Under the pieces are notes generated by a model, which was not told where the DNA came from, searched no databases, and saw only the letters and a list, made by a program, of their open reading frames with translations. Both the position numbers and the translations under genes were made by a program. Below, piece after piece: positions 57,601 through 64,000 of a stretch of 64,000 nucleotides of DNA; within the stretch, counting starts at the first letter, position 1; the number at the start of each line of letters is the position of its first letter. Source of the stretch: Amia ocellicauda (Eukaryota > Chordata > Actinopteri > Amiiformes > Amiidae); assembly GCF_036373705.1 (NCBI RefSeq), contig NC_089856.1, positions 30,414,298 to 30,478,297 on the forward strand, written 5' to 3'.

Positions 57601-58591
57601 CTATCGAGTAAGCCTATCGATAGGCTTTACTATTGAGCCCATCAATCGTTGTGTGAAGAGCGGGTGATACAACTGTACTCACCAGCCTCCAGGCGCAGCG
57701 CACAGGTCCACCAGGGCTCGTGCTTTCTGTAGGAACTGGAACTTGCGGTTCAACTGGATGAGCTTAAAGGAGGAGCGAGAGCGGTAACCTGGGAGAGACA
57801 GCAGCAAATGTGTGTGTGAGTAAAGCCAGACAGACACAGACACACTACCAACAACAGCAGCATCAACTCACACCTTAACTTTGCATCTCAACTGAACTGT
57901 CTCAAATGAGAGGAGAACAACAGGCACAACCACAAAATCCCACAAGCAGTTCTTCATTCACTAAACACTTCACTAATTCCACTGGGGGTAGTAAACTGCC
58001 TCTGGCTTACACAGTCTCATGATATTTCTATCTAGGTCTCAGTATTTGTTTTGAATCTATTGCACCTCTTACGTCACAGACTATGTAATACCTACAGGAT
58101 AAGGAAACACTGGATGCATTAAAATAAAAGGAAACGTTACACTGACAGACAAGCTTGAGTTATGGGCTACTTTATATTGAATCACTCTGCAACTTGCAAA
58201 CATGTTTATTAAATGTAAATTAAATGTCATTTTGTACTAGAGACCACAATATTATAAACTGTTTCCTTGATCCCTGTCGATAGCTCTTAAACATGTCATG
58301 CAAAACCTGGTTGAACTTTATTGAAATGCTTAGCACTGTATACTCAATACTGAGTATATATAATTATGTACAGACAAATAAATAATTATAATGAACATGC
58401 ATCGTGAAGAGCTATACACCTCATAAACTAAAGGGTGCAATGCTGACAGTGAGCCAACCGTGTTCCTTCGGCCTGTCCTATATAGAAAGCCGGGTCATCA
58501 ATACACACGTTCACACCGACTTACCAGTCTCCTTTGCCAGGTGGTAGAATTTATCCTTCCTGGTCTTTCCGACTTTTAGTTTCTTGCCCAT
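48641..58591 (-). CDS. ftsj3: Pre-rRNA 2'-O-ribose methyltransferase FTSJ3 (Spb1 homologue)
   Basis: The 21 coding exons, in transcription order, are 58591-58525, 57788-57683, 57311-57265, 57154-57075, 56863-56764, 56510-56316, 56227-56112, 54407-54303, 54187-54087, 52552-52466, 52357-52205, 51965-51830, 51716-51520, 51065-50942, 50647-50563, 50354-50189, 50073-49967, 49747-49645, 49443-49260, 49121-49027 and 48920-48641. They join to 877 residues (human 847). FTSJ3 acts in the nucleolus in 60S and 40S ribosome assembly. The FtsJ domain (about 1-205) holds the SAM loop LCAAPGGW (51-58) and the K31-D117-K157-E192 catalytic tetrad. Long acidic Glu/Asp/Ser stretches follow (about 310-640), then the conserved Spb1 C-terminal block (about 690-830) and a Gly/Arg/Lys tail. 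Intron 18 has a GC donor (GGCAG|GCAAGA). Introns 7 and 9 hold Tc1-like elements. A polyadenylation signal is at about 47999-48004. Confidence 0.98.
48662..48754 (-). repeat. In-frame 30-base tandem repeat in the FTSJ3 tail
   Basis: Near-identical 30-base units encode [10 protein letters not shown]-type decapeptides close to the stop codon. The last units are partial. It is a coding minisatellite giving a Gly/Arg/Lys-rich, probably RNA-binding tail. Confidence 0.8.
52701..53962 (-). mobile_element. Tc1-like element F, heavily degraded
   Basis: Inverted ends start CAGTACTATGCAAAAGTTTT (two or three mismatches with the other arm) and are flanked by TA on both sides. The minus strand has a recognisable N-terminal transposase piece (about 53550-53450, with [23 protein letters not shown]). 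Only scattered remains of the catalytic part follow. Frameshifts and stops make it a pseudogene. It makes up most of FTSJ3 intron 9. Confidence 0.85.
54691..54785 (+). promoter_or_regulatory. Palindromic TATA-containing module, second copy
   Basis: Perfect 39-base arms (54691-54729 and 54747-54785) flank a 17-base spacer. Both arms contain the TATAAAAG box, pointing outward. It is the same module as in the copy at 31273-31367, here without the mismatch. The transposase ATG is 40 bases further on. Confidence 0.5.
54825..55833 (+). pseudogene. Tc1-like transposase pseudogene
   Basis: The frame is closely similar to the intact 337-residue transposase at 31411-32424. It has the same helix-turn-helix part (intact to residue 135), then a frameshift near 55230, the WSDETK segment in a second frame, another frameshift near 55528, and HDNDPKH and [11 protein letters not shown] in a third. 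All three catalytic residues are still encoded. It is broken only by the two small deletions. Confidence 0.93.
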
Positions 58592-58800
58592 TGTTCCCGC
58601 AGCTGTGGGACGTGACAACGACGAAAAAGAAGCCTATTGCGTTCAGAAGTATTCTATCAACTACCAACTCTCAGCTCGACAATCACCCGTAAACCCCACC
58701 AGCGCAGCGAGGAAAACAACACGTGTGCCACAGTCGCCTGTAAACGACGTCACTGCTCTGCGACGTCATCAACACGCTTCCAGTAAAACTTTATTGACAC
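58592..58800 (-). promoter_or_regulatory. FTSJ3 promoter region with paired CRE-like sites
   Basis: CpG-rich DNA directly upstream of the FTSJ3 ATG. Two CRE-like sites, CGACGTCA at 58745-58752 and 58761-58768, lie 16 bases apart. Each is one base from the palindromic consensus TGACGTCA. CREB/ATF binding is inferred. Confidence 0.5.
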
Positions 58801-60840
58801 CAAACTTTCAGAAACGTTAGAAAGTTATACTACAGGATAAGTACTAGTCCTGTAACAGCTACACAGGGAGACACCAATAGACTCTCATTACATATAGACA
58901 TAAATATGTTTGAATAGAGTTAACCTTATATCTGAAGTTAGCTTGACGACTCATAAAACATCTGTTTCTTTGACTGGACTGTGATCACATTTGGAATGAT
59001 ATAACTTGGGTTTTCTCTGTATGATTGATACCCAAATCTAGTCATTTATTTACATACATTTATTTACAGTTTCCTTCATTTGGGGCAATTAACAGGGCAA
59101 CCATTTTTTTAAATTGAATATACTTGTGAAACGTTTTTATAGACCAACAGACTTCATAATAAATATAACAATTTGTTTATGGTTGTGGTGAGGTTCATTC
59201 TAAATGATGTCATAATTTTTGAAATCTTAATTTAATATTCATATACTCTAGTTCCGTATTCAGATGTCCCAATATTTGTTTTCAAAGAATCTGCCCAACT
59301 TTAACATACTACTATCATGTATTAAATACAACAATAGGATGGTACAGGACATATATTTTGACAAGATCAAATGGTTTGTATTCTATTTCTAGTGAAAAGT
59401 CCATATAAGAGATTCCCAGGAAGAGGGATATTTAAACTGTGACTGTGATGGAGCCCAGTATGATGACACCATGATTATTAGAGTCGGGGGACCCTGTGGG
59501 TTTAATAGCTATGCTGTGGTGTATTTGTTGATGTACCACTCTGGGGTTGTGTCCCTTCAGGACAAAAGAGCCAGTCCCATGATGCTGAGAGGTGCCAGGA
59601 CTGATCAGCGACTTTCTCTCACAGAAGGAACATGAGAGAGAGGGGGAGAGAGAAAAAAAGAGAAAATGGGGGTAAACTGAAATAAGGAGATATGAAGAGC
59701 TAGAATATAAGTGAGAAGTTAGACTGAGAGAAAGAAACTGAAGGAGAGATGGGCTGAAGTTAGTTTTCTGAGGTGGTGGGATGTGGTGTACACAGGAAAG
59801 GGATAAGAGAAAGGGGTATAACCGTGGTGTGGTAGAGAGAGAGAGATAGAGGGGTAGAGGGACAGAGAGAGAGGGATTATCATTTCTCACATGCTGCACT
59901 CGATCATTCCCTCTATTGTAAGAAGAACAATGGAGGCACTTGATAAAGGGCTTAAAAGGGATAGACAGCGTGTGGCAGGCAGGCTGTGAACGACTGCAGA
60001 GCAGGAACGCAAAACAGGAAGAAAAAGAGGTACCTGTGAAACACCCTGCGTTTCTGTCTGTCTATCTGTGCAAAAGTCAAATGCATTGGTAGCTCTTGGA
60101 AGATACTCAAGAAAGTGTTTTTGATCTGATCACCTGAGGTTTAAAGTTTAAAGTTACAAAAGAATAAGAAAAACACTGGATATAATGGTGCTTTCAAGCT
60201 TAAACATTGACAGAAACATTCTGTCAGTATCAGGCTTTGGTGTCTTTCTGTGAATATCTGTCTAATCTCTGTTCCATTATACCATTTGTTGTTGTTGTTG
60301 TTGTTGTTGTTGTTGATGATGATGATGTTTAAACAGTTTAACCTGGAGGATCAGTGGATTTCTTAACAGTAATCAATCTATGGAGACAATTGTGTTAAAT
60401 ATTTCCTTATCATCTGACCTCAAACCTCATATGCATCATCATTACGAATCTGAACGAAACCAGAATTGAACACTTATTTCCTGTTCTAAAATGAGAACGG
60501 AGGAGTGGTAAATGAAGTGGTGAAGTCAGGATGAAGAGTTTGTGGTGGTCAGACTGGAGGAGTCGCTGCTCCAGAGAGGGAGAGGGTGGGTCTGTCCCTC
60601 TGTGTCCATCTGTCCAGCTCATTAAATCTCCTGAACTCATGTGCTTTTTTTTCTTTTTCCCATGGGCTGGAAATGTATTGCAATGATGTTATCAGAAAAT
60701 GCAAAGCACCTTGTACAGAGAGGAAAATCAAGAAAGAAAACTATGATGACTCTTTCAGTTATTTTCTTTTGTCGCTGAGTAGCTCATGTATTTGAATGCA
60801 TGTACAGCTCCTGCTCCCTCCCCTCTCTCACTCTTTCTCT
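58801..60840. other. Intergenic region, no gene seen
   Basis: No supportable exon. It contains purine-rich GAGA stretches (about 59630-59875) that give a low-complexity Ser/Leu/Pro open frame on the minus strand, and a (GTT)n(GAT)n microsatellite at about 60289-60327. Confidence 0.6.
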
Positions 60841-60896
60841 CGTTTTCGGCGTCAGAGTGAGTACAGGAGGACTGTGCTATCCCACACCGATCCTTG

Positions 60897-61241
60897 ATGC
60901 TGTACACTCTGGCTGGCGGGGGCACGCTCTGCGGTGTGGCTGCCCTGGTGCTGCTCATCGTCTCCACGTCAACGGATTTCTGGATGCAGTACCGGTACTC
61001 TGGCAGTGCGGCCAGTCAGGGGCTATGGAGGTATTGCATCAACCAGAAGTGCCACTCCCACACCATCACAGTTGGTGAGTCAGGACAGAGAGCTGTGTGT
61101 CTGTCTGCCTGTGAGTCCCTAGTCTAATAAGAACTAATAAAATCCAATGGATCAATCAACAATAAATTAGACCAAAGCTGAAAGCAAGTCTTAAGAAATG
61201 TCCACTTACACTGAGACTCACAGCCCTGTGAAGTGCTCAAT

Positions 61242-61291
<50 letters not shown>

Positions 61292-62242
61292 TAATGGGTG
61301 TGCCTGTCTTCCTGTACAGCCTTCTGGGATGCGACTCGGGCATTCATGCTGCTGGCTGTGCTGAGCTGCTTCGCTGGTGTGGTGCTGGGGCTCAGTGCAT
61401 TCACCAACGGGGCCAAAAGCCGCAGAGTCCGAACAGGCGGCATCGCACTGCTGCTGTCAGGTGACGAGGGAGAGAGACAGAGGGAGGGAGGGAGGAAGGA
61501 GGATAAACTGAAATTGAAAAAGCAGGGCCACTATGCCTTGTCACTAGTCTAACTCCAGACCCCTGTGACACATCTCATCTCCATTTGCTCTATCACTCTC
61601 CTGTGGTGTCCTTGCTCTTCTGCATCATGTTCCTCTCCTCCTTCTGTTCTTCTTTATACTTTGCTCTCTCCCCTCCTTCTCTGTCTCTTTCTCATTTAAT
61701 TCACCACCACCACCACCACTCTTATTCCTTTCCTCCTTCTCTCTCCCTCCTCCTCTCCTTCTCTCTCCACTGCTCCCCCTCTCTCTGCAGGGTTCCTGGC
61801 TCTGCTGGCTCTATCCATCTACACTGGGGTCACAGTCCATTTCTTCGGGAAGCGGTTCCTGGATTGGCGCTTTTCCTGGTCCTACATCCTGGGCTGGGTA
61901 GCAATTATTCTGGCTTTCGCTGCCGGTACACCATCCCTGTGTTACTGTCTGTTCCTCTCCATGCCCCAGTCTGTCTCTGCCCGCCTGTACAAGTACCCTG
62001 TCATAGCCCTACCTATCTTCCTGGCTAGCTGCTTTAGACATGCATATCCCAGTGTCTGTCTATTGTACTGTACACCTCTCTCCCTGATCTTCTCACATTG
62101 TGTTTCATCTGTTCCCAGTCTGTATCACCTCTCTCAAATCTGTTAATAATTTCCTTTATTTTTGTCTCTAGGTGTCTTTCAACTCTGCGCCTATCAGAAG
62201 AACAATGTTGAGTCCAGCCCCCCCAATATTAGCGACAGCTAG
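60897..62242 (+). CDS. lim2: Lens intrinsic membrane protein 2 (MP20-like)
   Basis: The four coding exons are 60897-61074, 61320-61460, 61791-61925 and 62172-62242, all with GT-AG introns. They give 174 residues (human LIM2 has 173). LIM2/MP20 is a tetraspan protein of lens fibre cell membranes in the PMP22/claudin superfamily. Four hydrophobic segments are seen at about 8-25, 66-85, 100-120 and 140-160. The first outer loop has the superfamily W...GLW..C....C pattern (Trp29, GLW 42-44, Cys47, Cys52). FWMQYR and DWRFSWSYILGW are close to LIM2. The start is the only ATG in frame after the upstream TTG. Fish carry several lim2 copies, so which one this is cannot be told. ATTAAA at about 62294 may end the transcript. 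Confidence 0.87.
61243..61291. repeat. (GAT)n microsatellite in LIM2 intron 1
   Basis: About sixteen GAT units, ending 28 bases before the exon 2 acceptor. Poly-Asp and poly-Ile open frames across it are artefacts. Confidence 0.95.
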
Positions 62243-62309
62243 CCCCCTCCTTATGTCATACCTATATGCCACTGTTGTAAAAAAGGAGATGGGATTAAAA
62301 AAATTGGAA

Positions 62310-64000
62310 AAAATAATATTTACTATTAATATATACCTTGAATAATGTTGTAGCTTTCTGGAGATGTAAGAAAAGAGCTTGAAACCCTGCTTAATTTTTC
62401 TTAGCTTTTAAAGCACTTCCTGGTATTTAGATTAGAGAACATGATCCTGTCCAGCGCTACTATATACATTAGAAAAATATGCGGTGAATTCCAAATAGAC
62501 TTTATTCATACCTATCCCCCTCATATAAGTAAAGGATCAAATGAATTATTTAAAAACGCAATGGCATATATAAGAGGTAAGAGGTAGCAGTGCTGTAGTT
62601 TCAAGACCCCTAGACAGATTTGATCAGAATGTCCTGTGTCGTTGTGCAATAAATAGACAGGTACGGCTTACATACTGAAGGAGTTATGCATAGCCAAGTA
62701 CTGAATCAAATACATATTCAACCAAAGACCCCCCAAACAAAACTTGTGGAAAAGGCAGTTTCCAGAACATAATAAAAGGAAATATTTGCATATACAATTA
62801 AAGTCTTAGTATAAGAAATATGTATCCATAGAAAGATTACCAAAAAGGTTACAAACCAGCGTCCTATTATAGCCTTCAGCTTAAGAAAGGGGAAGGTGTT
62901 TTTAGTACCTTAAAAATGCTGGTAATATCACATCAACATTCGTTCATTCATTACAGGAATGCAGACTTGGGCAACTTTTGAATCCTTGGCAGCAAACAAA
63001 GTTACAAAAAGTATTTGACTGGTGTAAGTTAAGGAGATGCAAAAATTAAACCCACAAGGGAGCTGAGAGTCAACTTTTACACAGTGAAGGGAGAAGGCTC
63101 TTTAAAGGCCCTCCCAAAGCTTTTATTCATTAAAGGATTCACTTTTTGGCAGCAGTGATGAAAATATTTTTGTTTAGTTTCGAAACAGATCAGTTGCCAC
63201 AGTGAAGAGGGGGGAAATGATTTTTCCAAAACATTTTCCTCCAAAAGAGAACATTACCCTAATCTTTACAATAAAAATAAAAATAAAAATGCCTTTTACC
63301 TTTCGTTGTTGCCTTTTCATTATTTATTTATTTCTCATAAACATACGTTATTTAAATACTCATAATATATACCCTATTATATAATATATACCCTATTTTC
63401 TTATCATACAACAATGACAGGAAAATAAAAACAGAAACAAATTAACAAACCCAATGATAGCAGGATAATAATGTGGGTGCAGGTTGTGCATCTCCCCTGA
63501 GGTCAGTTAAGACCAAACACCACAGTCAAAACCACTTTTTTCCCCATTTACTCATATCACAATGAAACTTTACAGGTTGAAAGTTTTCATAAATACACTA
63601 CATTTTAAATGAAAATAATACATTAAACATGTGCTGATTTGCATATCACAAAAATACATTTTCCAACACATTGATCAGAGTCAGATTGATTCTTTTTTGT
63701 TTAATTGTGATAGCATCTCTGTAAATGTCTGGCTAAAAGACCTAATTAGAGGAAAATTACTTAGTGCAGGGAAACATGTCATTTTGAGAAAATGGCCCTA
63801 AACGCAATTACAAGATGTTTTCACTTGTTCAGATGTTCAGCATCTTTTCCCAGGGCACGCCACCTTATTTCATCCTCCATTCTTGTATGGGGTCTTCCTT
63901 TAGGGGCCCTCCTAGAATCAGTAACGTGTCATAATTTGCATATATGTCCCAGACTGCACCACTGTCAACACTTTCGAAGTTATTCTGAACAACTACATAT
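62310..64000. other. AT-rich region after LIM2, no gene seen
   Basis: No exon, transposon or RNA gene was recognised. The 60-residue open frame at 63202-63384 is Lys/Ile-rich and probably chance. Confidence 0.6.

Overview
The window reads as nuclear DNA of a ray-finned fish. The evidence is vertebrate gene structures (short coding exons, GT-AG introns, a few GC-AG), gene family members typical of fish, six Tc1-like transposon copies or remnants plus one lone terminal repeat, CR1 and RTE LINE scraps, a fish-type SINE tail and many long TTA/ATT, CATA and AT microsatellites. I cannot name the species.

Layout. Positions 1 to about 20.4 kb form an AT-rich gene desert. I found no supportable protein-coding exon there, only microsatellites, a small inverted-repeat element, an unclassified repeat and a Harbinger-like element. 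From 20.4 to 36 kb, on the minus strand, lies an 11-exon MFSD8/CLN7-like major facilitator gene whose introns are packed with transposons. POLR2H (38.7-40.5 kb, minus) encodes a shared RNA polymerase subunit. PLAAT1 (43.99-44.95 kb, plus) encodes a phospholipase/acyltransferase. GPANK1 (45.59-46.88 kb, minus) encodes an ankyrin and G-patch protein. FTSJ3 (48.64-58.59 kb, minus, 21 coding exons) encodes the pre-rRNA 2'-O-methyltransferase; two of its introns hold Tc1-like elements. LIM2 (60.90-62.24 kb, plus) encodes a lens tetraspan membrane protein. The last 1.7 kb shows no gene.

For the six host genes I could join exons by hand into uninterrupted reading frames of 477, 150, 169, 343, 877 and 174 residues, close to the lengths usual for their families. 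They are unrelated housekeeping or tissue genes and do not form a pathway. PLAAT1 and GPANK1 are tail to tail, POLR2H and PLAAT1 are head to head, and GPANK1 and FTSJ3 are head to tail on the minus strand.

Nothing here looks like a new defence, RNA or enzymatic system. The points most worth a second look are the transposon archaeology in the MFSD8-like introns, a palindromic two-way TATA module upstream of one Tc1 transposase family, an RFX plus CRE pair between POLR2H and PLAAT1, and two GC-AG introns. All homology calls come from recognising sequence by eye; no search was run.
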